A stretch of 7,834 bases of DNA from Pelotomaculum sp. UBA5255 (GCA_002408725.1 DHTR01000016.1:14688-22521); one strand, 5' to 3'; shown: positions 1 to 6,428, counted from the first letter of the stretch. Numbers and translations: made by a program. The notes: generated from the sequence alone by a model not told the origin.

Positions 1-545
1 GGGGTTTGGAAAGGATCAGGACCAGCATCCGGCTTTTGGCGGAAGCCCTGGCCAGGGAAGAGGGAGGAAGCCCCGGGGAAAACCCCGACTCAGAGCAGAC
101 GGTCGAGTCATTAAAGATCGCCCTCGATCAAATCAAGGCTTCCTTTGAGGCCGCTATGGACGACGACTTCAACACTGCGCTGGCCATCAGCATTATTTTT
201 GATCTGGCCCGGGAGGTCAACGGCTTTGTCCAGCGGTTGGGCGCGAAAAGATCCGGTCCGGAAAAGGAAGTCCTGCAAAAAGCTATGGGTTTATTCCACA
301 GCTTTAACGAAGTCACCGGTATTTTTACAGTTGACCCTGCCACCGGCAGGATCCTTTTGGAAAATGAAGCCGGAGAAGGCTCCGGCTTGACTGAAGGGTT
401 GGTCAGCCTGATCATTGAGATCCGGCAGGAGGCCCGCAAGAAGAAAGATTGGGCTGCTGCCGACCGAATCCGGGACGGCCTCAAAGAGCTCGGCATTGCC
501 CTGGAGGATACCCCACAGGGAGTACGCTGGAAAAGGCAGGGATAA
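1..545 (+). CDS. cysS: Cysteinyl-tRNA synthetase, C-terminal part (5' end outside window)
   Basis: This is the last 180 or so residues of cysteinyl-tRNA synthetase, the cytoplasmic class I enzyme that charges tRNA-Cys with cysteine using ATP. The frame is open at the left edge, and the residues GLER at the very start match the helix that follows the catalytic domain in this family, so the gene begins upstream and the TTG at position 6 is not its start. The segment MDDDFNTALAISIIFDLARE is the typical core of the DALR anticodon-binding region. The end, with AADRIRDGLKELGI followed by EDTPQGVRWKR, is the family's usual C-terminal tail. The catalytic HIGH and KMSKS motifs are not in the window. 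The stop codon lies 3 nt before mrnC, so the two are surely co-transcribed, as in Bacillus. The family call is seen directly; only the missing N-terminus is inferred. Confidence 0.96.
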   Translation, partial: GLERIRTSIRLLAEALAREEGGSPGENPDSEQTVESLKIALDQIKASFEAAMDDDFNTALAISIIFDLAREVNGFVQRLGAKRSGPEKEVLQKAMGLFHSFNEVTGIFTVDPATGRILLENEAGEGSGLTEGLVSLIIEIRQEARKKKDWAAADRIRDGLKELGIALEDTPQGVRWKRQG

Positions 546-548
546 TTA

Positions 549-968
549 TTGCCTTTCATGAAGGATCAAAGTAAAATTGAGCGACCGGGCGCGCTGCCCG
601 CGCTGGTCTTGGCCTACCTGGGGGACGCAGTTTATGAATTGCTGGTACGGGCACACCTGGTCAGTACCGGGATAACCCGGGTCGACCGACTGCACGCTGA
701 GACCGTCAAGTACGTCCACGCCGCGGCCCAGGCTAAAACACTGAGGGCACTGGAAGGAAGCCTCAGTGAGGAGGAGTCGGCAGTGGTCCGTCGTGGACGC
801 AACGCCAAGTCTCCCCACACTCCCCGCAGCGCGGGGGTCATCGAATACCGGCACAGCACCGCGCTGGAAAGCCTGGTCGGCTACCTCTACCTTAAAGGAG
901 ACGCCGCCCGCCTGAACCACATTCTGGCCGCAGCCCTGGAAGCGGCAGAAGAACAGGAACAGTCGTAG
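549..968 (+). CDS. mrnC: Mini-ribonuclease III (23S rRNA maturation)
   Basis: The 139-residue protein is a Mini-III, the RNase III catalytic domain without a double-stranded-RNA-binding domain, which in Bacillus trims the 5' and 3' ends of 23S rRNA as a dimer. The family signature is visible: LGDAVYELLVR (Asp26 a likely metal ligand), RRGRNAKS at 81-88, and STALESLVGYLYL at 103-115, where Glu107 is the second expected catalytic acid. Length fits the family (about 130-145). The TTG start at 549 is preferred because the purine-rich AGGCAGGGA (534-542) sits at normal distance from it; an in-frame ATG at 558 would be rather far from that site but cannot be excluded. The gene follows cysS by 3 nt, the classic arrangement. 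No convincing terminator follows it; the short stem around 963-980 is weak. Confidence 0.94.
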   Translation: MPFMKDQSKIERPGALPALVLAYLGDAVYELLVRAHLVSTGITRVDRLHAETVKYVHAAAQAKTLRALEGSLSEEESAVVRRGRNAKSPHTPRSAGVIEYRHSTALESLVGYLYLKGDAARLNHILAAALEAAEEQEQS

Positions 969-1016
969 CCGTGTGCGACGTGTATTTTAGCCAATAACTT
1001 AATAACTTAGACATCC

Positions 1017-1146
1017 ATGCCGCTGGATGGAGCGGCATCAGCAGAGGATGAAAATCGGCGATATGGGTTCGATTTCAATCGAACACGGCGCGTTAGCGCC
1101 GAAATTGTTTGGGGCCAATGGAACATTTATGCGAATAAAATTCGCA
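1017..1146. other. Array of four short hairpins upstream of thyX
   Basis: Four inverted repeats lie in a row. H1 is ATGCCGC 1017-1023 with GCGGCAT 1032-1038. H2 is GTTCGATT 1067-1074 with AATCGAAC 1077-1084. H3 is CGGCGC 1086-1091 with GCGCCG 1096-1101, loop GTTA. H4 is TGCGAAT 1130-1136 with ATTCGCA 1140-1146. A competing stem, TCGGCG 1055-1060 with CGCCGA 1097-1102, would enclose H2 and exclude H3. This is what the bases show; whether the array is a structured RNA leader of thyX, a protein target or the remains of a mobile repeat is open. It matches no riboswitch class that I recognise. Confidence 0.55.
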
Positions 1147-1187
1147 CCCGCATTTTTATAGGTAGCACAGAAGGTTATTTTCAGGAT
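1111..1187 (+). repeat. Dispersed intergenic repeat, copy A
   Basis: This unit of about 77 bp aligns by hand with 7309-7384 at roughly 80-85% identity with small indels. The blocks shared exactly are GGGGCCAATG, CATTTATGCGAATAAA, GGTAGC and GTTATTTTCAGGAT. It contains hairpin H4 (1130-1146). Both copies lie in gene-free DNA more than 6 kb apart, which points to a mobile or otherwise propagated intergenic repeat rather than a gene remnant. The family has no name that I can give. Confidence 0.75.
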
Positions 1188-1300
1188 AGACCACCATGCC
1201 GTTCACGCGACACCACGGATCATGAAAATTCAGTGGTAACTCTATGGTTTTAATCGTCCAAAGGCGCGTCAACACAGGATTTATCTATTTTAAAAGAATG

Positions 1301-1329
1301 TGTAGCGTTGTATTTTCAGGCCAGGTACC
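1301..1329 (+). repeat. Partial copy C of the intergenic repeat
   Basis: The sequence TATTTTCAGG at 1311-1320 followed by CCAGGTACC resembles the right end of copy B, which has TATTTTCAGG at 7373-7382 followed by ATGGGTACC. That is 16 of 19 bases in common. A GTAGC at 1302-1306 corresponds to the GGTAGC block in copies A and B. The match is short, so relationship by descent is likely but not certain. Confidence 0.4.
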
Positions 1330-1357
1330 CGGCGCCAAAAAACGGTACCAAAAAAAC

Positions 1358-1364
1358 GGGGGTG
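1358..1364 (+). promoter_or_regulatory. Ribosome binding site of thyX
   Basis: GGGGGTG followed by ATTAT lies 5 nt before the ATG at 1370 and resembles the GGTGATC end of the anti-Shine-Dalgarno complement. It decides the start against the open-frame extension back to 1244, which has no such site and overlaps the repeat DNA. Confidence 0.75.
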
Positions 1365-1369
1365 ATTAT

Positions 1370-2110
1370 ATGGGCGCTAAAAAACTAAGCGTCACCCTTC
1401 TCAAATATACACCTGACCCCCAGGAGATCGTTGCCATGGGGGCTAAGTTATGCTATTCCGGCGCCGACATGGAGGAGCTCAAGCAGGGCGTTGAGGCACG
1501 AGATCAAGAACCCTTCCTGGAGCGCCTGATAGAGCTCGGCCATCTTTCCCCCATTGAGCACGCCGGCTTTACCTTCGGAATCGAGGGGGTTTCCCGCAGC
1601 CTGCTGGCCCAAATCACCCGGCATCGCCTTGCCAGCTTCAGCGTCAAGTCCCAGCGCTACGTGTCCGAGGCCGGCGCGGCAAAGGATGACGGTGTTTTCG
1701 GGTACGTTATCCCCCCCCGGATCGAGGCCCTGGGCCCCGGCGGGGTTGCGCTGTTTGAAGGCCAGATGAGACAAATCCAGGCGTGGTACGATGAATGGGT
1801 GGAAAAACTGAGCAATGACGGGGAGTCCACATATGAGGACGCCCGGTTTGTCCTGCCCAACGCGGCGGAAACCAAGTTGCTGGTAACCATGAACGCCCGG
1901 GAGTTGCTTCACTTTTTTACTGTGCGCTGCTGCAGCAGGGCCCAGTGGGAAATCCGGACCCTGGCCGGGGAAATGCTCCGTCTGGTCAAGGCTGTGGCCC
2001 CGGTTATTTTCAGGAACGCCGGGCCCGCCTGCCTGAGGGGCTCCTGCCCGGAAGGGAAAATGGGCTGCGGTAAAAGCAGTGAGATCAGAAAGAAGTATTT
2101 AAACCAGTAG
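1370..2110 (+). CDS. thyX: Flavin-dependent thymidylate synthase
   Basis: The 246-residue protein is ThyX, which makes dTMP from dUMP using methylene-tetrahydrofolate as carbon donor and FAD/NAD(P)H as reductant; it is a cytoplasmic homotetramer in the families studied. The ThyX signature RHRx7S is intact as RHRLASFSVKS at 84-94, followed by QRY. It is preceded by SPIEHAGFTFGIEGVSRS (60-77). The C-terminal substrate-binding segment NARELLHFFTVRCCSRAQWE is also typical. The chosen ATG has the ribosome binding site at 1358-1364, and length fits the family (about 220-250); a 42-codon upstream extension is rejected. An intrinsic terminator follows at 2182. ThyX usually replaces ThyA in its hosts, so a classical thyA may be absent from this genome, which cannot be judged here. 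Its place between mrnC and rlmB differs from Bacillus. Confidence 0.97.
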   Translation: MGAKKLSVTLLKYTPDPQEIVAMGAKLCYSGADMEELKQGVEARDQEPFLERLIELGHLSPIEHAGFTFGIEGVSRSLLAQITRHRLASFSVKSQRYVSEAGAAKDDGVFGYVIPPRIEALGPGGVALFEGQMRQIQAWYDEWVEKLSNDGESTYEDARFVLPNAAETKLLVTMNARELLHFFTVRCCSRAQWEIRTLAGEMLRLVKAVAPVIFRNAGPACLRGSCPEGKMGCGKSSEIRKKYLNQ

Positions 2111-2181
2111 CTTAAATATTTATTAAGCCGGCTTTACGGCAAAAAAACAAAAATAAAGGAATATGGTGTAATTTGTTTAAT

Positions 2182-2210
2182 GCCCTTTTTTAAGAGGGCG
2201 TTTTATTATT
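2182..2210 (+). terminator. Intrinsic terminator after thyX
   Basis: GCCCTTT pairs with AAGAGGGC (with one G·T) to form a 7-8 bp stem at 2182-2199, directly followed by GTTTTATTATT. This is a good Rho-independent terminator for thyX. It ends 2-3 nt before the helicase ribosome binding site, so it could also act as an attenuator for the helicase. Confidence 0.8.
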
Positions 2211-2227
2211 TGAGGGAGACTTAGTGG

Positions 2228-4879
2228 ATGTACCAGTTATTAGATCCAAAGGGCATCGTGGCTATCCGGGAAATCCCGCCCCGGGAACCTGTTTATGGAT
2301 GTTTCCCGGACGGTATTGCCGGGCCGGTTATCGATGCCCTGGGCCGGATGGGCGTCAAGGCGCCCTATCTCCACCAGGCCGAAGCAATGAAGCACGTTCT
2401 GGCGGGCCGTCATCTGATCATCACAACCGGTACAGCAAGCGGTAAATCCCTGGTTTACATGATCCCGGCCTTTTCCCGGGTGGCCGAAGAGCCCGGTACG
2501 CGCGTCCTGTACCTTACGCCGACCAAGGCGCTGGGACAAAACCAGCGCCACAGCATGCAGGAGCTGGCCGGGAAAATCCACTGGCCGGGCCGGGCGCCTG
2601 TAATCGCGGTCTGCGACGGCGACACGCCGCGCGGGCAAAGGCAGGCTTTGCTGAGTACGGCCAATTTCATCCTGACCACACCGGACTTTTTGCACCTTGC
2701 TGTGCTCCCGAAACACAGGTGCTATCCTGACCTGTTTAGAAACTTGAAGTACATAATTATAGATGAAGCACATTATTATGCAGGGGTGCTGGGCAATCAT
2801 TTCTGCCATGTGCTCCGCCGGCTGAGGCGGATCTGCCGCCTGCACGGCGCCGAACCGGTTTTTATCCTTTGCTCGGCAACAATCGCCAACCCGTTGAATT
2901 TTGCCGGGAACCTTACCGGGCTCCCACACGAACTGGTCTGCAGCGAGACATCCCCAACCGGTTTTAGGACCATGGTGTTTTACGTGCCGCCGCTCAAGGC
3001 CGGGACGCGCCGGCGGAACGCCGTCATTGAGGCCGCCCGGATGGTTGCCTCCTTTACCATGCAAAAGCAACGGGTGATCATGTTCGGTCGGTCCAGAAAT
3101 GCCGTGGAGCTAGCTTACCGCAAGGTGCTCAGTCAACTGCCGAAAAGACTGCATCCCAGGGTGGCGCCGTACAAGGGGACCTATACGCCGGAAACCCGCA
3201 GGAGCGTAGAAGCCCGGCTTTTGTCCGGGGAGTTGTCCAGCGTCCTAACAACCAATGCCCTTGAACTCGGTATCGATATCGGCGCCATGTCGGTGTGTGT
3301 GCTTTCCTTCCCCGGGTCCATCGCCTCCACCTGGCAGCAGGCCGGGCGTGTCGGACGCTCCGGCCAGGATTCCCTGATCGTGCTGATTGCCTCGGAGGAC
3401 CCGCTGGAAATGTACCTGGTCAACCATCCGGACTATTTTTTTGGGCAGCCCTGTGAAAATGCCGTGGTCAATCCCCGGCAGCTGTCCTTTATCTGTGATC
3501 ACCTGGCGCCGGCAGCGGCGGAGAGCCCCCTGGTAAAAGAAGATACCGTGTTTTGGGGCAAGCCGTACTTTTATACTGCCGTAAAGCTTTTACGGGACGG
3601 TGGGGCGGTAAAGCTGAAGGAAACAGAAGGCGCAAAAATATATCTGCCGGCCGGCGCTCTCTCCTTCTTCGGGCTGAGAGGGGAAAGCAAGAAATTCAGT
3701 ATTCAGGAACCCCGGGGAAGGATCATTGAGCAGGCGGAATACTACGACATTCTGGTGTCCGCCTACCCCGGCGCAATCCTTTTATCCAGGGGTGGAAAAT
3801 ACCTGGTCAAAGAAATCGATTACGAGGCAAAAGCAGTCAAGCTAACCGGCTTGCCGGAGGAAATAAAAGATTTCTCTACTATGGCCGATATCCGTACCAC
3901 TGTTGAAGAGATCACGCTGGAAGTGGAAAAAAAGGTGGAGCAGGTCGCCTGCGGGCTGGGCGAGGTCCGGATCAACCGCTCTTTGAGCGGCTACCGCCTG
4001 CGCGGCCCCGATGGAAAAAACGACTACCGGACGGTCGGGCAGGTGGTGAAACCCTTTGAAATGAACACAGTGGGGTTTTGGATCGATTTTCAGCAGGATT
4101 TCTTTAGCCGTCTTGACGGCGCCCGCCGCTTCGGCTCAATCCATGCGGTCGAACACCTGTTGCGTGTAGTTGTGCCGTGGCAGGTTATGTGCGACCGGAG
4201 CGATATCACCACGCACTTTTATGTTGACGACGTCAAGGCAAGGCTTTATATTTGCGATAACTACTCCGGCGGCGTCGGCATTGCCGAGTCCCTGCCGGAT
4301 TTAATGGCCGAAATATTGAAAAGCTGTTTTGATCTCGTCAGCCGCTGTTCCTGCAAGGATGGCTGTCCTTCCTGTCTCCATATTCCAAAGTGTGAGCAAG
4401 CCAATGAAAAACTAGATAAGGAAGGCGCTTTTCTGCTCCTGGCCGGGGCCCTGAACAAGAAAAGGGACGGGCGGCCAGCCCGGCCCGTCAAGAAACCACA
4501 GCCGGCTCAAACTACGGGCCGCGAGGGGATTAAACGGGAAGCGCGCCGCGCAGAGCGCGGGATCAAGCAAATTGAAGTCATTACGGCCGCTGCTAAAAAA
4601 GCCCGCGAACTGGCAGGGCGGAAAGGCAGCGGGCCGGAGGAGTTTCGCAGGCTCTCCAACCGTGAAAAACAAATCTCGCTGTTAATCTTCCTTTTATCCG
4701 ACGAGACCGCCTTTGTCGGCCTGGCATCCATTGCTGCCGGGGCTGCCCATTTGGGCGTCGAATTCAATTATCTTCAAATGATCTTAAATAGCCTGGTGGC
4801 GCGAAGTGTGGTTCAGCGCAGTCGGGAAGGATTTTCCGTCTGGCCCAACATTGAGGAATACTTGAGGCAGGCATATTAA
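2228..4879 (+). CDS. mrfA: DEAH-box helicase of the MrfA/YprA family (DUF1998, four-cysteine cluster)
   Basis: The protein has 883 residues. The superfamily 2 motifs are all present: TGTASGKS at 67-74 (Walker A), LTPTKALGQNQ (Ia), DEAH at 179-182 (II), SAT at 216-218 (III), TTNALELGID (V) at 341-350 and QQAGRVGRSG (VI) at 370-379. The DUF1998-type region follows, with HAVEHLLRVVVPWQVMCDRSD near 639-659 and CDNYSGGVGIAE near 676-687. A cysteine cluster (C709, C713, C716, C722, with C707 nearby) fits the metal-binding signature of MrfA, a DNA-dependent ATPase that in Bacillus works with the exonuclease MrfB in excision of mitomycin C lesions. Bacillus MrfA ends soon after this cluster (about 750 residues), while here about 160 more residues follow: a basic linker and a helical segment at about 805-883. 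The ATG has AGGGAG 10-15 nt upstream. No mrfB is in the window, so the repair role is inferred from family. Confidence 0.9.
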   Translation: MYQLLDPKGIVAIREIPPREPVYGCFPDGIAGPVIDALGRMGVKAPYLHQAEAMKHVLAGRHLIITTGTASGKSLVYMIPAFSRVAEEPGTRVLYLTPTKALGQNQRHSMQELAGKIHWPGRAPVIAVCDGDTPRGQRQALLSTANFILTTPDFLHLAVLPKHRCYPDLFRNLKYIIIDEAHYYAGVLGNHFCHVLRRLRRICRLHGAEPVFILCSATIANPLNFAGNLTGLPHELVCSETSPTGFRTMVFYVPPLKAGTRRRNAVIEAARMVASFTMQKQRVIMFGRSRNAVELAYRKVLSQLPKRLHPRVAPYKGTYTPETRRSVEARLLSGELSSVLTTNALELGIDIGAMSVCVLSFPGSIASTWQQAGRVGRSGQDSLIVLIASEDPLEMYLVNHPDYFFGQPCENAVVNPRQLSFICDHLAPAAAESPLVKEDTVFWGKPYFYTAVKLLRDGGAVKLKETEGAKIYLPAGALSFFGLRGESKKFSIQEPRGRIIEQAEYYDILVSAYPGAILLSRGGKYLVKEIDYEAKAVKLTGLPEEIKDFSTMADIRTTVEEITLEVEKKVEQVACGLGEVRINRSLSGYRLRGPDGKNDYRTVGQVVKPFEMNTVGFWIDFQQDFFSRLDGARRFGSIHAVEHLLRVVVPWQVMCDRSDITTHFYVDDVKARLYICDNYSGGVGIAESLPDLMAEILKSCFDLVSRCSCKDGCPSCLHIPKCEQANEKLDKEGAFLLLAGALNKKRDGRPARPVKKPQPAQTTGREGIKREARRAERGIKQIEVITAAAKKARELAGRKGSGPEEFRRLSNREKQISLLIFLLSDETAFVGLASIAAGAAHLGVEFNYLQMILNSLVARSVVQRSREGFSVWPNIEEYLRQAY

Positions 4880-4893
4880 TCATGAAACCGTAA

Positions 4894-4902
4894 TGTTATA
4901 AT
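4894..4902 (+). promoter_or_regulatory. Candidate extended -10 promoter for rlmB-yacP
   Basis: TGTTATAAT is an exact extended -10 element (TG, one base, TATAAT), placed about 72 nt before the rlmB start. There is no recognisable -35 element 17 nt upstream. The region is AT-rich, so chance occurrence is possible. Confidence 0.4.
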
Positions 4903-4959
4903 AAATAAAAAAAAGTTGTCCTTACGGGCAATAATATAACAATTAGTCAAAATCTAAAT

Positions 4960-4968
4960 GGAGGAGGG
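4960..4968 (+). promoter_or_regulatory. Ribosome binding site that places the rlmB start at CTG
   Basis: GGAGGAGGG is a near-perfect Shine-Dalgarno sequence ending 6 nt before the CTG at 4975. No ATG, GTG or TTG lies in the rlmB frame at a usable distance; the next is GTG at 5005, too far downstream. Confidence 0.75.
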
Positions 4969-4974
4969 ATTCAC

Positions 4975-5715
4975 CTGGACGATGTCATTGCCGGGCGCAA
5001 CCCGGTGAGGGAGGCCCTGCGGTCGGGCCGTCCGATCAATAAGATTCTGATAGCGGAGGGTGGGCAGCCCGGTTCCCTCCGGGAAATATTCAGCATGGCT
5101 CGGGAAGGAAACATTCCTGTTCAAAAGGCGGAGCGCCGGCGTCTCAATAAGTTTGTTCCCGAAACTGCCCACCAGGGTGTGGTGGCCCTGGCGGCAGCCC
5201 GGGAGTACGTGGAAGTTGAGGATATCCTGGCAAGCGTGAAGCCGGGAGAAGCGCCGCTTTTAATCCTTTTGGATGAAATTAACGATCCCCACAACCTGGG
5301 AGCGATTCTCCGGACCGTTGACGCCTCGGGAGTGCATGGGGTGATCATTCCCCGGCGCCGCTCAGCCCCGCTCACACAGGTTGTGGCCAAGTCTTCTGCC
5401 GGGGCTGTCGAGTACGTCCCAGTGGCCAGGGTCGCCAACCTGGCCATGACAATGGAGGATTTGAAGAAGAAGGGCCTTTGGATTGCGGGGGCCGACGCCG
5501 CCGGGGAAGAGTTGTACTGGGATGCCCGCCTGGACGGACCGCTGGCGCTGGTCATCGGTGGCGAGGATAAAGGCCTGGGCAGGCTGGTAAAAGAGCGGTG
5601 CGATCTCCTGGTACGATTCCCTCTGCACGGCCGGGTCAACTCCCTGAACGCCTCCGTTGCAGCCGCCCTGTTTGCCTACGAGGTATTGCGGCAGAGGAGA
5701 AAGGCATTTGCATGA
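4975..5715 (+). CDS. rlmB: 23S rRNA (guanosine-2'-O-)-methyltransferase, TrmH/SpoU family
   Basis: The product, 246 residues from CTG, is a SPOUT-class methyltransferase of the RlmB type, which uses S-adenosylmethionine to methylate the ribose of a guanosine in 23S rRNA. The three knot motifs are clear: DEINDPHNLGAILRT at 100-114, LVIGGEDKGLG near 192-202, and VNSLNASVAAALFAYEVLRQ at 221-240. The N-terminal substrate-binding domain starts DDVIAGRNPVREAL, aligning with VIGKNAVIETL of Bacillus RlmB. That alignment requires translation to begin at about 4975, where the codon is CTG; starting at GTG 5005 would remove the GRNPV strand. Motif 2 reads GGEDKG rather than the common GSEGKG, a mild variation. 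The stop overlaps the yacP start (ATGA), so the two are translationally coupled. Whether the true start is CTG or an ATG miscalled in sequencing cannot be settled here. Confidence 0.95.
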   Translation: MDDVIAGRNPVREALRSGRPINKILIAEGGQPGSLREIFSMAREGNIPVQKAERRRLNKFVPETAHQGVVALAAAREYVEVEDILASVKPGEAPLLILLDEINDPHNLGAILRTVDASGVHGVIIPRRRSAPLTQVVAKSSAGAVEYVPVARVANLAMTMEDLKKKGLWIAGADAAGEELYWDARLDGPLALVIGGEDKGLGRLVKERCDLLVRFPLHGRVNSLNASVAAALFAYEVLRQRRKAFA

Positions 5716-6221
5716 CGGAGACGCTTATCGTTGATGGCTACAATATTATTTTCGCCTGGCCTGAATTTGAGAAAATTAAGGAGTCCGGTATGGATCACGC
5801 CAGGGCGAAGCTGGTTTCAGTCCTGGCCGATTACGCTGCCCTGGTTGGTCAAAAAATAATCCTGGTTTTTGACGCGCACCAGGTTAAAAACGCCGTCGAA
5901 AGAACCGAAACGGTAGACGGCATCGAAGTCATTTACACCCAGTTGGGAGAAACCGCCGACAGCTTGATTGAGCGCCTGGTTGGCGGCCTCCTGGACCAGG
6001 GGAAGGTGTACGTGGCCACCTCCGACCAGGCTGAGCAGGTCATTGTTTTTGGCCGGGGAGCGTACAGGCTGACGCCGGGCGAACTGCGCGCAGAGGTCAG
6101 ACAGGCCAAAAAGGATAGCCAACGGTTTTGCAGGCAGAATAAACCGGCGGACGGCTACCTGGAAAACCGGCTTGTTCCCATGGTTCGCTCCAGGCTGGAA
6201 AAATGGCGTCGAGAAAAGTGA
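5712..6221 (+). CDS. yacP: NYN-domain (PIN-like) ribosome-associated endoribonuclease, YacP/Rae1
   Basis: The 169-residue protein belongs to the YacP (DUF901/NYN) family; the Bacillus member, Rae1, enters the ribosomal A site and cleaves certain mRNAs during translation. The PIN-like fold is seen in LIVDGYNII at 5-13 (Asp8), ILVFDAHQVKN at 50-60 (Asp54), GETADSLIERL at 79-89 (Asp83) and VATSDQAEQ at 101-109 (Asp105), a set of acids expected around the metal site. The ATG at 5712 overlaps the rlmB stop by 4 nt (ATGA), and AGAGGAGAAAGG just upstream supplies a ribosome binding site, so I reject a longer start at 5598 that lies inside rlmB. Length matches the Bacillus protein (about 170). Its place between rlmB and sigH is the conserved Firmicutes order. 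The RNase activity is inferred from family. Confidence 0.93.
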   Translation: MTETLIVDGYNIIFAWPEFEKIKESGMDHARAKLVSVLADYAALVGQKIILVFDAHQVKNAVERTETVDGIEVIYTQLGETADSLIERLVGGLLDQGKVYVATSDQAEQVIVFGRGAYRLTPGELRAEVRQAKKDSQRFCRQNKPADGYLENRLVPMVRSRLEKWRREK

Positions 6222-6253
6222 CAGTATGTAGGAGAGGCTGTCCTAACTTTGCC

Positions 6254-6282
6254 TTGACGAGCCATCAAGCCTTCGTTATAAT
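6254..6282 (+). promoter_or_regulatory. Sigma-A promoter of sigH
   Basis: TTGACG (6254-6259) and TATAAT (6277-6282) are separated by exactly 17 nt. Transcription should start near 6289, giving a leader of about 140 nt before the GTG of sigH. It means sigH can be expressed independently of rlmB-yacP, as in Bacillus, where sigH also has a vegetative promoter. Confidence 0.85.
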
Positions 6283-6288
6283 AAATAT

Positions 6289-6428
6289 GAAACTTGACCG
6301 AAACTCGCCTTGACATACGCCTGGCCCCGCGGAAAAAAGTGCCGCCCGGGTGTAAGCCCGGATTCATTACACCGAGGGAGAGGTTTTTTGTTTTTCTCAT
6401 GGGGAACTGAGTAAAGCGGGGGGATAAT
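6289..6428 (+). other. 5' leader of sigH with two overlapping hairpins
   Basis: Two stems share bases and cannot coexist fully: CCGGG 6346-6350 with CCCGG 6357-6361 (loop TGTAAG), and GGTGTAA 6349-6355 with TTACACC 6367-6373. A T-rich tract follows at 6384-6395, but about 10 nt after the second stem, so it is not a textbook terminator. The GGGGGG at 6418-6423 is the ribosome binding site. The leader matches no riboswitch class that I know; a regulatory role is only a possibility. Confidence 0.4.

Larger units (their letters stand above)
969..1369. other. Gene-free, hairpin-rich interval between mrnC and thyX
   Basis: These 401 bases contain no gene I can support. They hold four compact inverted repeats between 1017 and 1146, a repeat unit at 1111-1187 that recurs at 7309-7384, and a shorter relative of that unit at about 1301-1329. 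A GGTACC pair (1324-1329 and 1344-1349) could form one more stem just before the thyX ribosome binding site. I found no good sigma-A promoter here, so thyX may be read from the cysS-mrnC transcript or from a promoter I cannot recognise. The open frame at 1017-1253 has no ribosome binding site and its codons coincide with the hairpins. Confidence 0.7.

Noticed and set aside
1017..1253. Open frame of 78 codons between mrnC and thyX
   Set aside because: No ribosome binding site, no recognisable protein family, and its codons are made of hairpins and repeat copy A.
1244..1369. 42-codon N-terminal extension of thyX
   Set aside because: It lies in repeat DNA, has no ribosome binding site and would exceed the usual ThyX length; the ATG at 1370 has a good site.
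2004..2014. TTATTTTCAGG inside thyX, identical to the repeat's right-end block
   Set aside because: It lies in conserved ThyX coding sequence with no other similarity to the repeat; taken as chance.
2240..3070. Minus-strand open frame of 276 codons
   Set aside because: It is a shadow of the helicase gene; the plus strand has complete helicase motifs over the same bases.
4888..4940. Interleaved inverted repeats CCGTAA/TTACGG and GTTATA/TATAAC before rlmB, suggesting a pseudoknot
   Set aside because: The stems are short, AT-rich and separated by long loops; too likely by chance.
4958..5008. ATG at 4958 as the start of rlmB or of a short upstream peptide
   Set aside because: It is out of frame with rlmB, stops after 16 codons, and lies before the Shine-Dalgarno sequence, with no site of its own.
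6229..6245. TAGGA/TCCTA stem after yacP as a terminator
   Set aside because: Only 5 bp and no T tract after it.
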